Below, one piece after another: positions 1 through 9,742 of a DNA stretch of 64,000 nt; positions within the stretch are counted from its first letter, which is position 1, and each line of letters opens with the position of its first letter. The notes beneath the pieces are model-generated. The model saw only the letters and a list, made by a program, of their open reading frames with translations, was not told where the DNA came from and did no database searches. A program made the translations under genes and the position numbers. Source of the DNA: Pedobacter sp. B4-66. GTDB taxonomy: Bacteria; Bacteroidota; Bacteroidia; Sphingobacteriales; Sphingobacteriaceae. The stretch lies in contig NZ_JAFVME010000014.1 in NCBI RefSeq assembly GCF_018492665.1, positions 124,001 to 188,000 on the forward strand, read 5' to 3'.

Positions 1-348
1 GAAGCGCTAGACAAAGTGATAACAGCAGGTGAGCAAGCCGGTAAAGAAAAATATTCAAATGAATTGCAGTCCGTTACTGACCTGGAAGGTCGTATATCTC
101 AGCTCGCAGATATCCGTACCCGAGAAGGTTACATGGCTGAGTATAGTAAAGATGAACAGGGCTATTTATTAATAGAGAATCACTGCCCAATTTGCGCAGC
201 CGCACAAGTTTGTCAGGGTTTTTGTTCTTCAGAACTAAATACCTTTAAGTTCGTACTAGGTAAGGATGTAGATATTACAAGGGTAAATCACATTATTGCG
301 GGCGACAGAAGGTGTGCATACCGTATAACATTAAAGAAGGCAAGTTAA
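1..348 (+). CDS. SufR-like Cys-rich transcriptional regulator, C-terminal part (5' truncated)
   Basis: This is the 3' end of a gene that begins before the window; the frame is open from base 1. The visible 115 residues are the C-terminal sensor region of a COG2345/SufR-type helix-turn-helix regulator. The cluster HCPICAAAQVCQGFCSSEL, followed by GDRRCAYRI, matches the conserved layout in which cysteines bind an iron-sulfur cluster and tune repression of iron-sulfur assembly or stress genes. Here the cysteines are unusually dense, with four within about 13 residues plus one near the end. The DNA-binding domain lies outside the window. Cluster binding is inferred from the family. Confidence 0.7.
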   Translation, partial: EALDKVITAGEQAGKEKYSNELQSVTDLEGRISQLADIRTREGYMAEYSKDEQGYLLIENHCPICAAAQVCQGFCSSELNTFKFVLGKDVDITRVNHIIAGDRRCAYRITLKKAS

Positions 349-351
349 AAG

Positions 352-391
352 TGAAGAGGGTGATCATGATTTATATGATACACCCTCTTCA
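352..391. terminator. Bidirectional terminator between the regulator and valS
   Basis: An 11-bp perfect stem (TGAAGAGGGTG with CACCCTCTTCA) continues inward with 5 more pairs past a single bulged A, closing on a 7-nt loop. It lies between two convergent stop codons, and an A/T-rich tract follows on both strands, so it can serve both genes. Confidence 0.85.
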
Positions 392-397
392 TTAAAA

Positions 398-3064
398 TTA
401 TCCTTTTAAAGCGGCAAGGCTTTCTTCGATCGTATTGATCTTCGATTCAGCATCTGCCTTCTTATTACGTTCGTTCTGAATGATCTCCGGTTTTGCATTT
501 TGTACAAAACGCTCATTACTTAACTTAGCATCTACAGATTTCAAGAAACCTTGTAAATAAGTAAGTTCTCCGTTTAGGCGCTCTATTTCAACATCAACAT
601 CGATTGCTTCATTTAAGTGAATAAAGAACTCATCATTACCCACCATAAAGTTTACAGCTCCCGGGATCTTATCGTTTACAAACTCAACCTGGTTAATGTT
701 AGCCAGTTTGAACACAATGTTTAACCATTTCTCAAAATCTAAAGCAGAGTTTACTTTAATAGCTAAAGGAAGTGCTTCTTTAGGTGAAATTTGTTTGGTA
801 TTTCTAACGTTTCTGATCTCAGCAACCAAACCTTTAATCACCTCTACTTCTTTAAGTAATTGTGCATCAGCATTACCAACAACAGGATAGCTTGCTACAA
901 TACAGCACTCCAATTCACCTTTCTCGCCGAAAAGCTCATCATGCCATAGTTCTTCTGTTAAGAAAGGCATAAATGGATGTAACAACGTTAGAATCTTCTC
1001 AAAGAAACCAATGGTCACTTTTAAAGTTTCAGCATCTATAGGGTGTTGATAAGCAGGCTTAACCATTTCAAGGTACCAGGCACAGAAATCATCCCATACC
1101 AATTTATAACATGCCATCAATGCCTCAGACAGGCGGTATTGTTTAAAGTTATCTTCAATCTCAGCAAGAGCCTCATTAAAGCGATTCTCGAACCACAATA
1201 TAGCTTGCTGATTAGGATTTTCAAGATTTGCATCAACTTCCCAACCTTTAACCAATCTGAAAGCATTCCAGATTTTGTTGGCAAAATTACGGCCTTGCTC
1301 ACAGTAGCTTTCGTCGAACATTAAGTCGTTTCCGGCTGGAGAGCACAATAACATACCTACCCTTACTCCATCAGCGCCATACTTCTCAATTAACCCAATT
1401 GGATCAGGAGAATTACCTAGCGACTTAGACATTTTACGGCCTAATTTATCTCTTACAATACCTGTTAAATAAACATTTGTAAAAGGTTTTTGACCTCTAA
1501 ACTCATGTCCAGCCATGATCATACGAGCTACCCAGAAGAATAAAATCTCAGGAGCAGTTACAAGGTCATTGGTAGGATAATAATAGTTAATATCTTTATT
1601 GTCAGGATCTTTAAAACCATTAAATACAGATATTGGCCATAACCATGATGAGAACCAGGTATCCATTACATCAGGATCCTGACTTACAAAAGGAGCCAAC
1701 TGATGTTTAAAGCCGTTAGCTTCAGCCTCAGTAAATACGCCATCTATATCTTTAAGTTTTAAAAACTCATTAAGTGCTTCTTCTTTAGTTTTAGCAACAA
1801 CCCAATTGCCTTTGTCATCATACCATGCAGGAATTTGTTGTCCCCACCATAATTGTCTGCTGATGTTCCAATCCCTAACATTCTCCATCCAATGACGGTA
1901 AGTGTTTACGAACTTTTCAGGGATTAACTTAACATCACCTTCCAATACATCTCTCAATGCTGGTTTGGCCATTTCGTCCATTTTACAGAACCACTGCATA
2001 GATAACTTAGGCTCAATAGCTGCATTGGTACGTTCAGAAAAACCTACCTGCGACTTATAATCCTCAACTTTATCTAAATGACCAGCTTCGTCCAATAAAA
2101 CGGCAATTTTTTTTCTTGCTATAAAGCGATCTTCACCAACAAGAACAACAGCAAGCTCATTTAATGTACCGTCTTCATTTAATATATCTATTACAGGTAG
2201 TTTATGTTTAACACCTAATTCATAATCGTTCAGATCATGAGCTGGAGTAACTTTTAAACATCCTGTTCCAAAATCCATCGTTACATATTCATCCTGAATA
2301 ACAGGTATTTCGCGGTTGATTAATGGTACAAATACTTTTTTACCTTTCAGGTGATGGTAACGCTCATCATTAGGGTTAACGCAAATGGCAGCATCTGCCA
2401 TGATTGTTTCCGGACGAGTGGTTGCAATGGTTAAGAAATCATTGGTTCCAGATACCGAATATTTTATATAGTATAGTTTTTGATTAACCTCTTTACGGAT
2501 AACTTCTTCATCAGAAACTGCGGTTTTACCTGCAGGATCCCAGTTTACCATACGCACACCACGATAGATTCTTCCCTTTTTATATAAATGGATAAAGCTA
2601 TCAATTACTGCTTCCGACAAATCGTCTTCCATAGTAAAACGGGTACGCTCCCAGTCGCAGCTTGCGCCTAGTTTTTTCAACTGATCAAGAATAATACCTC
2701 CGTATTTTTCTTTCCATTCCCATGCATACTTCAGGAATTCTTCTCTGCTAAGGTCTTTTTTGCTGATGCCTCTTTCTTTAAGCATAGCAACAACTTTAGC
2801 CTCAGTAGCAATTGATGCATGATCTGTTCCAGGTACCCAGCAAGCATTTTTACCTTGCATACGCGCCCTACGAATCAGTACATCCTGAATTGTATTGTTT
2901 AGCATGTGTCCCATGTGCAAAACACCAGTCACATTTGGAGGAGGTATTACAATAGTATATGGCTCACGCTCATCAGGCTCAGAATGAAAAAAGTTCTTCT
3001 CTATCCAGTAGCTATACCATTTATCTTCGGTTGCCGCCGGGTCGTATTTTGTGGAAATGCTCAT
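398..3064 (-). CDS. valS: Valine--tRNA ligase
   Basis: Class Ia aminoacyl-tRNA synthetase that charges tRNA-Val with valine in the cytoplasm. The 888-residue length is normal for bacterial ValRS. The HIGH-type signature appears as HMGH at residues 50-53 within PPNVTGVLHMGHM, and the KMSKS loop as GRKMSKSLGN near residue 545. The CP1 editing domain is represented by the TTRPETIMAD motif. The C-terminal 70 or so residues form the charged coiled-coil arm typical of ValRS (EIERLNGELTYLQGFLKSV). The start is an ATG directly before the conserved YDPAATEDKWYSYW N-terminus. It is transcribed alone on the minus strand, converging with the regulator gene. Confidence 0.98.
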   Translation of the reverse strand: MSISTKYDPAATEDKWYSYWIEKNFFHSEPDEREPYTIVIPPPNVTGVLHMGHMLNNTIQDVLIRRARMQGKNACWVPGTDHASIATEAKVVAMLKERGISKKDLSREEFLKYAWEWKEKYGGIILDQLKKLGASCDWERTRFTMEDDLSEAVIDSFIHLYKKGRIYRGVRMVNWDPAGKTAVSDEEVIRKEVNQKLYYIKYSVSGTNDFLTIATTRPETIMADAAICVNPNDERYHHLKGKKVFVPLINREIPVIQDEYVTMDFGTGCLKVTPAHDLNDYELGVKHKLPVIDILNEDGTLNELAVVLVGEDRFIARKKIAVLLDEAGHLDKVEDYKSQVGFSERTNAAIEPKLSMQWFCKMDEMAKPALRDVLEGDVKLIPEKFVNTYRHWMENVRDWNISRQLWWGQQIPAWYDDKGNWVVAKTKEEALNEFLKLKDIDGVFTEAEANGFKHQLAPFVSQDPDVMDTWFSSWLWPISVFNGFKDPDNKDINYYYPTNDLVTAPEILFFWVARMIMAGHEFRGQKPFTNVYLTGIVRDKLGRKMSKSLGNSPDPIGLIEKYGADGVRVGMLLCSPAGNDLMFDESYCEQGRNFANKIWNAFRLVKGWEVDANLENPNQQAILWFENRFNEALAEIEDNFKQYRLSEALMACYKLVWDDFCAWYLEMVKPAYQHPIDAETLKVTIGFFEKILTLLHPFMPFLTEELWHDELFGEKGELECCIVASYPVVGNADAQLLKEVEVIKGLVAEIRNVRNTKQISPKEALPLAIKVNSALDFEKWLNIVFKLANINQVEFVNDKIPGAVNFMVGNDEFFIHLNEAIDVDVEIERLNGELTYLQGFLKSVDAKLSNERFVQNAKPEIIQNERNKKADAESKINTIEESLAALKG

Positions 3065-3209
3065 TATTTTGAAAAAGTATCAGATTTGGCTGTAAAAATA
3101 AGAATAAAAAACACAGATGCTATTCGCTTCCTCAAAATCTTGAAGGGAAGATTTTCCATGTCAGCTCATAACACTGAATTTTTTGGGAAAAAGCAAGTGA
3201 AATAAACCT

Positions 3210-5363
3210 TTACTTCAGATTTTGCTTAAAGTAATCCGTAACCTTTTGATACAGATGAACTCTGTCCTTACCAATTACATTATGCTCATGACCAGGATAA
3301 ATCATATAATCAACTTGAACACCTTTATCAACAGCTTTCTTAACAAAATCCACGGAATGTTGCTGTACTACAACCGGATCTTGCAGACCATGAATTAACA
3401 ACAGTTTTCCTTTTAACTGATCAACCTTGCTACTCAAATCTGTAGCGGCATAACCTTCAGGGTTTTCCTGAGGCGTATCCATGTAGCGTTCAGTGTACAT
3501 TATTTCGTAAAACTTCCAGTTTATTACCGGACCACCTGCAACGGCAGCTTTAAAAACACCTGGGTGAGTAAGCATAAAGTCAACTGTACCAAAACCTCCG
3601 AAGCTCCATCCAAATAACCCCATGTTAGCAGAATCGACATAAGGTAATGCCTTCAGGTAATCAACGGCTTTCACCATATCTTCCATTTGCACATCACCAG
3701 CTCTACGAAACATCGATTGTTCAAAAGCTTTACCCCTGTTATCACTTCCTCTTGTATCGATAGTTAATACCACATAACCACACTCAGCCATATACCTGAA
3801 CCAATAATCTCCAGCTCCGGCATTCCATGAATTTAAGATAAGTTGCGCATGAGAACCACCATACCAATAAACAATAACAGGATATTTTTTTGTGCTATCG
3901 TAACCGACTGGTTTATATAAACTGCAATACAAATCGTCTCCACTGTTACTTTTTATAGTAAAGATAGATGAGTTTTCAGTAGCAAAATCAGCTAATGGGT
4001 TAACTGCTTTTAATAATGTTTTTGTTTTAGCACTTGCAGTTTCTATTAACTGAATTACCCTAGGCTGCTCCGGACTGCTGTAATTATCGATCACAGTATT
4101 CCCAGAAGTGCTTACCTGTGTATTATGTACCGCACGACCTTGTGTAATCCTATTTGATTTACCTGATTTTAAATTAAGTACGTATAAATTACGGGTAATT
4201 GGTGACTCTTCTGTAGAGACATAAAACAACTGATCTCCTTTTACATTAAAACCTTTTACATCAAGCACTTCCCAGTCACCTTTAGTCAACTGCTTTAATA
4301 CTTTTCCGTTTAAGTCGTATAAATACAAATGATTCCATCCATCACGGTTACTTTGCCAGATGAATTTAGAAGGATCAGTTTTAAGGAACAGCATAGGCTC
4401 CAATGGCTCTACATACTTCTCGTCCTTTTCTTCAAATAATGTTTTAACGAAATCACCACTTGTTGCATCATATTGATTTAACTTCATGTGATTCTGTCCA
4501 CGGTTTAAAACAGCTATATAGATGTATTTATCATCCGGGCTCCACGCAATATTGGTAAGATATTGTTCAACAGGCTCACCGGTTTTAAGGTAAACCACAG
4601 CTTTAGTTACTGCATTGTAAACTCCGACAGTTACCTCATGACTTTTATCACCAGCCATAGGATATTTAATGTTTACATTTTTGGCAGGTCTTGTAGTCCA
4701 ATCTATAATTGGATAATCCGAAACCATGCTTTGATCCATTCTATAAAAAGCAAGCGATTTACCACTATTGCTCCAAAACGTTCCTTTTGATATTCCAAAT
4801 TCATCGCGATGCACCGACGAAGCATAAACAATATCCTTACTACCATCCTTAGTTACCTGATTCTGATCAGCACCATTAGCCACAAACAAATTGAAATTAT
4901 CCAGATATGCGATATACCCAGCTTTACTTTCTTCTACGTTAGTTTTGCTAGCAATAGTTGCATTTATAACAACGTTATAAGTATTCTTTGTTGGATTAAA
5001 AGCAACCTTACTTCCGTTAATGGTTAATACCCAGTCTGGTCCCTGATTAAATTGAATAAAAGGCATCGACTTTAACGTATCCTTTTGAAGTGATTTAAAT
5101 TTCTGATTTAACTGAGCCAACGATAAAAATTGCTGTTCCTGCTGAGTTTTAAAATTACCACTCATCCACACCGGCTCACCCCCTACCCGTTTTGCGTACA
5201 CATAATTCTCTGTGCCGTATATAAATTGAATTTGAGAAAGGTTTTCCGGAGCCAAAGTAGTGCGCGCATTACTCATTGCATCCTGAATGGTCAATTGTTT
5301 ATTCTGGGCTATACCATAAAAAGCAATCGACAACAAGTGAAGACATAAAATCAGTTTTTTCAT
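3210..5363 (-). CDS. S9 family prolyl oligopeptidase / dipeptidyl peptidase IV-like, exported
   Basis: Serine exopeptidase of family S9B/S9C that removes dipeptides, often X-Pro or X-Ala, from peptides in the periplasm. I place the start at the ATG giving MKKLILCLHLLSIAFYGIAQ, a clear signal peptide; a longer frame adds nine residues that would spoil it. The N-terminal part is a DPPIV beta-propeller (SPDDKYIYIAVLNRGQ, PSKFIWQSNRDGWNHLYLY). The C-terminal alpha/beta hydrolase carries the nucleophile motif GWSFGG near residue 585, an Asp in GLQDPVV near 659 and the His in YPGHEHN near 692. All three catalytic residues are present. A TAnnTTTG-like box (CAAACTTA on the plus strand, 5388-5395) lies upstream. 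Confidence 0.93.
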   Translation of the reverse strand: MKKLILCLHLLSIAFYGIAQNKQLTIQDAMSNARTTLAPENLSQIQFIYGTENYVYAKRVGGEPVWMSGNFKTQQEQQFLSLAQLNQKFKSLQKDTLKSMPFIQFNQGPDWVLTINGSKVAFNPTKNTYNVVINATIASKTNVEESKAGYIAYLDNFNLFVANGADQNQVTKDGSKDIVYASSVHRDEFGISKGTFWSNSGKSLAFYRMDQSMVSDYPIIDWTTRPAKNVNIKYPMAGDKSHEVTVGVYNAVTKAVVYLKTGEPVEQYLTNIAWSPDDKYIYIAVLNRGQNHMKLNQYDATSGDFVKTLFEEKDEKYVEPLEPMLFLKTDPSKFIWQSNRDGWNHLYLYDLNGKVLKQLTKGDWEVLDVKGFNVKGDQLFYVSTEESPITRNLYVLNLKSGKSNRITQGRAVHNTQVSTSGNTVIDNYSSPEQPRVIQLIETASAKTKTLLKAVNPLADFATENSSIFTIKSNSGDDLYCSLYKPVGYDSTKKYPVIVYWYGGSHAQLILNSWNAGAGDYWFRYMAECGYVVLTIDTRGSDNRGKAFEQSMFRRAGDVQMEDMVKAVDYLKALPYVDSANMGLFGWSFGGFGTVDFMLTHPGVFKAAVAGGPVINWKFYEIMYTERYMDTPQENPEGYAATDLSSKVDQLKGKLLLIHGLQDPVVVQQHSVDFVKKAVDKGVQVDYMIYPGHEHNVIGKDRVHLYQKVTDYFKQNLK

Positions 5364-5478
5364 CAATACCAAATAATAAGTTGGCGCCAAACTTATACAA
5401 AATATCGCAAATTACATCGTTCGCTTGATTACCTTTGATGTGTGAAAAACATCATAAATAGAAAACAATAGTTTATTA

Positions 5479-6357
5479 ATGAAAAATATCTTTATCGGGT
5501 TACTATTTGCAATGCTGTGGGCTTCTGCATCAGTAGCCACAAAGTTTGGCATTTTATCATCTCCCCCGTTGGTTCTTGCAAATATTCGTTTCTTCCTTGC
5601 AGGCTTTGTATTACTTTCAGTTGGATATATATTTAACAAATCATATAAATTACCTACTGCCGAAGAGTGGAAGCACCTTGCCATATTTGGCCTTTTAAAT
5701 ACAACAGTGTACTTGGGCTTGTATGTATGCGCCATGAAATATACCGCAGCAGGAATCGGCAGTTTGGCTACTTCTACAAACCCACTATTAATTGTGCTAC
5801 TGTCTTCATGGTTAATTGGTCGTAAACCATCAAAAGAAGAAGTATTTAGCATTATAATAGGTATGGTAGGTATCGGAATTGCTACCTATCCATTATTAAA
5901 AGATAGCAGTACAACCATTATGGGAGTCAGTTTATTGATGCTAAGTATGGTCTCCGTATCCTTTGCAAGTGTATATTATGCAAGAGTAAAATGGACCCTA
6001 CCCAATATTTTGATCAACGGATGGCAGGTGGCACTTGGAGGTATATTCCTACTTCCTTTCACTTTTATCTTTAGTGATTTTTCAGACATACACCTGGATC
6101 AAAGATTGATATTTTCTTCATTGTGGCTAAGTCTTGCTGTATCTGTTATTGGCCTTATCTGTTGGTTCTACTTATTAAAAATAGATACGGTAAAGGCATC
6201 ATTATGGCTATTTCTATGTCCGCTTTTCGGTTTCTTTTATGCGTGGTGGCTAATGAATGAGCCTATTACCATGTACACAGTAGTTGGAACTTTACTTGTT
6301 GTTTTTGGACTATATCTTGGTCAGCGAAAAAAAATGAGTCTAGCCAAGAAGCAATAA
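5479..6357 (+). CDS. DMT-superfamily EamA-type transporter
   Basis: Inner-membrane metabolite exporter of the drug/metabolite transporter superfamily. The 292 residues contain about ten hydrophobic helices arranged as two EamA repeats of five, the usual layout. The first repeat opens with MKNIFIGLLFAMLWASASVA and includes the conserved ATSTNPLLIVLLSS segment; the second ends with TLLVVFGLYLGQ before a short basic tail. The substrate cannot be read from sequence; amino acids or related metabolites are common for the family. It is divergent from the S9 peptidase, and a TAnnTTTG box (TACCTTTG, 5430-5437) lies about 40 bp before the ATG. Confidence 0.9.
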   Translation: MKNIFIGLLFAMLWASASVATKFGILSSPPLVLANIRFFLAGFVLLSVGYIFNKSYKLPTAEEWKHLAIFGLLNTTVYLGLYVCAMKYTAAGIGSLATSTNPLLIVLLSSWLIGRKPSKEEVFSIIIGMVGIGIATYPLLKDSSTTIMGVSLLMLSMVSVSFASVYYARVKWTLPNILINGWQVALGGIFLLPFTFIFSDFSDIHLDQRLIFSSLWLSLAVSVIGLICWFYLLKIDTVKASLWLFLCPLFGFFYAWWLMNEPITMYTVVGTLLVVFGLYLGQRKKMSLAKKQ

Positions 6358-6669
6358 GTAGCTCATATCTACCAAACAATAGAACATATTTTACAACCCT
6401 CACACAATAAAATATGTTAAAATATGTTAAATAGGTATAACTGACTTAGTCATGAAAGCGATAAAACTATTTTTCTTTACAGGATCCTTACTTAGGCGGT
6501 TCAGCTTAACTAAAATCTACTACTGGTTTAACAAGTAATATTTTCAATAGACAAAATACTTGTTTCTCAGTATTTATTACATTTACCGCATTGATGTAAT
6601 TATAAGCACCACATGTAGCAGGAATTCTCTTGCATAGGTAAAGTGTTATAAAACCTGTTGACTAACTTT
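6358..6669. other. Intergenic region with three copies of a 10-mer
   Basis: About 310 bases separate the transporter from the M13 peptidase. AACATATTTT (6383-6392) is followed by its exact reverse complement AAAATATGTT twice in tandem (6409-6418 and 6419-6428). The first pair can fold as a 10-bp AT-only hairpin with a 16-nt loop, possibly a weak terminator for the transporter; the tandem copy could equally mark a binding site. A 28-codon open frame (6452-6538) has no supporting evidence. The rest is presumably the promoter region of the peptidase gene. Confidence 0.5.
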
Positions 6670-8706
6670 ATGAATATTTCAAAACTGACCAGGCACATTG
6701 CTGCCTTAGGAATTCTTGCGACCGGCTATACAGCCAACGCCCAATCTCCTGCAAAATTTATCGACCCTGCCAATATGGATCTCAGCGTAAAACCTGGAGA
6801 TGATTTTTACACCTATGCCAGTGGCACATGGATTAAAAACAACCCTGTTCCGGCTAAAGAAACCCGTTGGGGAACTTTCAACCAGTTAAGGGATTTCAAC
6901 ATCAATGCAGTAAAAGGGCTTGTAGAAGATGCTGCTGCAGATAAATCTGCGCCAGAGGGATCAGTTAAAAAACGTGTGGGTGATTTCTTCGCAGCCGCAA
7001 TGGATAGCTCAGCAATTGAGAAACTAGGTTACAGCCCAATTAAAGCAGATTTAGAAAAAATTAAACAGCTTAAATCCATTCAGGATATTTTAGACCACAC
7101 GGCATATATGCGTGTAAGTGGACTTGCCTCTCCTATGTTTGGATTTAGCGTTGGTCAGGATAGGAAAAATGTAACCAAATATGTACCTCAGCTTGGACAA
7201 GGAGGCACCACGCTTCCAGATCGCGATTACTATTTGAAAGATGACAGCAGAAGTGTGAAAATCCGTGAGGCATACACAACCTATATGACTACCCTTTTTG
7301 GCTTAATTGGCTACAAAAGTGCAGAGGCTCAGAAAAAAGCAACAACAGTAATGTCGATAGAGAAGAGATTAGCTGATGCTCAAATGTCTCGTGTAGAAAT
7401 GCGTGATCCTTATAAAACCTACAATAAATTCATCGTTGCAGATTTTAGTAAAACCACTCCGTCTGTTGATTGGGCAAAGATGCTACTTAAACTAAAAGTA
7501 AACACACAGGATACCATACTTGTTTCTTCGCCTAAGTTCTTTGTGGCTTTTGACGAAATACTAAAGAGTATACCGCTTAAAGATTGGAAAACATATCTGG
7601 AATGGAACATTCTAAAAAATGCAGCACCTAACCTAAGCTCTCCTTTTGTGGCTGCAAACTTTGCTTTTAATCAGGTACAAAGCGGACAAAAAGTTCAAAC
7701 TCCAAGATGGCAGAGAATGTCGCAATTAACAGATGGTACAATTGGAGAACTATTAGGCCAACTTTACGTAGCTAAATACTTTAAACCAGATGCAAAATTA
7801 AGGATGACTGAGCTTATCAGTAATCTGAGAAAAGCATTTGAAATCAGAATCAAAAATCTGGATTGGATGAGTGCCCCAACAAAAGAAAAAGCACTTGCTA
7901 AACTAAATGCATTTGTTCCAAAAATTGGATATCCAGACAAGTGGAAAACCTATGATGGTTTGGTTATTAGTCGCACAACTTACTTCCAAAACCTAAGAAA
8001 TGCAGGTGAATGGGGTTATAAAGAAATGATAGATCAGCTAGGCAAACCTGTAGATCGCACCCGTTTTGGAATGACTCCTCCAACCGTTAATGCCTATTAC
8101 AGTGCAACAATGAATGAAATCGTATTCCCTGCAGGAATTCTGCAATTTCCTTTCTTTGATCCTAATGCTGATGACGCCGTTAATTATGGTGGTATTGGTG
8201 CAGTAATTGGGCACGAAATGTCTCATGGATTTGATGATTCAGGAAGCCAGTATGATAAAGATGGTAATCTGCGTAACTGGTGGACAGATGAAGATAAAAC
8301 CAAGTTCGAAACTAAAACAAAGGCATTAGGAGAACAGTTTGATGCTTACACCGTATTAGATACAATCCACGTAATTGGAAAACTAACCATGGGCGAAAAC
8401 ATTGGTGACCTTGGAGGCCTTAACGCGGCGTACACCGCATTTAAATTAACAAAACAGGGCCAGTCGAACGAAAAGATTGATGGTTTCACACCAGATCAGC
8501 GTTTCTTTCTTTCATGGGCACAAGTTTGGCGAGGCAACATTTTACCAGAAAGTGCAGCGCAGCTGATTAAAACAGATCCGCACTCGCCAGGCCCTTACAG
8601 AACTATTGGTGCTCCTGTAAATATGGATGCATGGTATGAAGCGTTTGATGTTAAACCAGGTGATAAATTATACAAAAAACCTGAAGACAGAATTAGAATG
8701 TGGTAA
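6670..8706 (+). CDS. M13 family zinc metallopeptidase (PepO/neprilysin-like), exported
   Basis: Secreted zinc endopeptidase of the M13 family that cleaves short peptides. I use the ATG at 6670 (MNISKLTRHIAALGILATGY...ANAQ) because it gives a clean signal peptide; an upstream TTG would add four residues. The zinc site is complete: H515-E-M-S-H519 in GHEMSHGFDD, with the third ligand E576 in GENIGDLGG. The substrate-binding NAYY motif precedes them, and the protein ends in RMW, matching the family's typical C-terminal x-x-W. At 678 residues it has the normal bacterial length. The N-terminal domain (FIDPANMDLSVKPGDDFYTY) is the helical lid. Confidence 0.96.
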   Translation: MNISKLTRHIAALGILATGYTANAQSPAKFIDPANMDLSVKPGDDFYTYASGTWIKNNPVPAKETRWGTFNQLRDFNINAVKGLVEDAAADKSAPEGSVKKRVGDFFAAAMDSSAIEKLGYSPIKADLEKIKQLKSIQDILDHTAYMRVSGLASPMFGFSVGQDRKNVTKYVPQLGQGGTTLPDRDYYLKDDSRSVKIREAYTTYMTTLFGLIGYKSAEAQKKATTVMSIEKRLADAQMSRVEMRDPYKTYNKFIVADFSKTTPSVDWAKMLLKLKVNTQDTILVSSPKFFVAFDEILKSIPLKDWKTYLEWNILKNAAPNLSSPFVAANFAFNQVQSGQKVQTPRWQRMSQLTDGTIGELLGQLYVAKYFKPDAKLRMTELISNLRKAFEIRIKNLDWMSAPTKEKALAKLNAFVPKIGYPDKWKTYDGLVISRTTYFQNLRNAGEWGYKEMIDQLGKPVDRTRFGMTPPTVNAYYSATMNEIVFPAGILQFPFFDPNADDAVNYGGIGAVIGHEMSHGFDDSGSQYDKDGNLRNWWTDEDKTKFETKTKALGEQFDAYTVLDTIHVIGKLTMGENIGDLGGLNAAYTAFKLTKQGQSNEKIDGFTPDQRFFLSWAQVWRGNILPESAAQLIKTDPHSPGPYRTIGAPVNMDAWYEAFDVKPGDKLYKKPEDRIRMW

Positions 8707-8712
8707 ATTGAT

Positions 8713-8736
8713 AAAGGCGCTTTTGCAAGCGCCTTT
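8713..8736. terminator. Bidirectional terminator, M13 peptidase / TetR
   Basis: A perfect 10-bp stem (AAAGGCGCTT/AAGCGCCTTT) with a TTGC tetraloop is followed by a T-rich tract on the plus strand and sits on an A/T-rich stretch on the other strand. It lies between two convergent genes and ends just before the TetR stop codon. Confidence 0.92.
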
Positions 8737-8739
8737 ATT

Positions 8740-9390
8740 TTAATTTTTAACTTTATCGTATAACAAATCAGTAAGCTGATCCAACGATTTTAACATTCGG
8801 TCCATATCAGTTGGATTATTGATATCAATTCCACAAAATGGATTTCCACTAGCCTTAGCCTGCAATACCATAAAAATTATACCCGATACCTGTAATGCAA
8901 TAATAGCACGGAAATCAATAGCAGTTTTGTCGAAATGAGGCAATAACATTTTAAAAACTTCCTCGCCAAATGCTTCTCGCTTTAGACCAACCTCCTTCAT
9001 TAGCTTGTTTTTCTCACTGGTTTCCCAGATTACGATCTTCTGCATCTCCTCTTCAGTATAAAAAAAACTAAGGTGAGTTTTTAAAATGGTCTTAACCATT
9101 GGTCTGCCATTGTCAATTTGAGATTCGGCCATAAGCTTTTCCATATCCCCCGACAAGCCAATCCAATAGTCTTTTGTCTTCACATAGGTTTCTATCAAAT
9201 TATTTACATTGTTATCAAAATACCTGTAAATCAACTTCTTATTAACCTCTGCTTTTTTAGCAATATTATTAACCCCTAATGCCGTATAGCCCTCATTTTT
9301 AATGATTTCACCAACCGCAGCAATCAATTTAAGCATTGTTCTTTCTTTATCTCTGATTGCTCCAGCTATACGCTTTCTTGGTTTCTCCAT
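8740..9390 (-). CDS. TetR/AcrR family transcriptional regulator
   Basis: DNA-binding repressor of the TetR family, 216 residues. The N-terminal helix-turn-helix is seen as GYTALGVNNIAKKAEVNKKLIYRYFDN (residues about 34-60), preceded by a basic stretch (EKPRKRIAGAIRDKERT). The C-terminal ligand-binding domain is family-specific and gives no ligand. Its neighbours are an M13 peptidase (convergent) and a small hypothetical gene (divergent), so the target is not obvious; it may act elsewhere. An ATACGTAT palindrome about 20 bp upstream of its start could be part of an autoregulatory site, but this is weak. Confidence 0.88.
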   Translation of the reverse strand: MEKPRKRIAGAIRDKERTMLKLIAAVGEIIKNEGYTALGVNNIAKKAEVNKKLIYRYFDNNVNNLIETYVKTKDYWIGLSGDMEKLMAESQIDNGRPMVKTILKTHLSFFYTEEEMQKIVIWETSEKNKLMKEVGLKREAFGEEVFKMLLPHFDKTAIDFRAIIALQVSGIIFMVLQAKASGNPFCGIDINNPTDMDRMLKSLDQLTDLLYDKVKN

Positions 9391-9496
9391 GGGCTAAAAT
9401 TAATAAAAAAATACGTATGTCACCACTTAGAAAAATTCTAACAAGTATTTTTGAGAAAGTTTAATTACTTAAGTAACCAAACCATAACCTCTCATT

Positions 9497-9703
9497 ATGA
9501 ATTACGTATCGGAACCTATGCAAGCACTAAAAGCCATTAGTATTTCACAACTGGCTATCGGAGACTCTCTAGTGAATTTAGGCACCGTACTGGAAATCAA
9601 CGAAAATGAGAAGTACTTTTCACTAGTTATAGAAAGAATGGAGCAAAGACAAGTTTGGAATTTTAGTAAAACCGAAGAAGTAATTATAAAATCTGATTCA
9701 TAA
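9497..9703 (+). CDS. Small hypothetical protein (68 aa)
   Basis: A short soluble protein I do not recognise. It has no signal peptide or transmembrane helix. The middle reads LAIGDSLVNLGTVLEINENE, an alternating pattern that suggests a small beta-fold, and the C-terminal half contains VIERMEQRQVWNFSKTEEV. It is divergent from the TetR gene and followed by a good intrinsic terminator, so it is probably a real monocistronic gene. Function unknown. Confidence 0.6.
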   Translation: MNYVSEPMQALKAISISQLAIGDSLVNLGTVLEINENEKYFSLVIERMEQRQVWNFSKTEEVIIKSDS

Positions 9704-9742
9704 AAAACAGATCAAAAATATAAACTCAACGCTCAACAATTC

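Noticed and set aside
2906..3205. 99-codon plus-strand frame over the valS start and its upstream gap
   Set aside because: Mostly antisense to the valS N-terminus; no protein-family features.
5412..5852. 146-codon open frame antisense to the EamA transporter
   Set aside because: It is wholly opposite a convincing transporter gene with ten membrane helices; the composition has no protein-like motif.
6452..6538. 28-codon hydrophobic/basic open frame in the gap before the M13 peptidase
   Set aside because: Too short to judge, no conserved motif, and no evidence for translation beyond an ATG and stop; kept only as a note.
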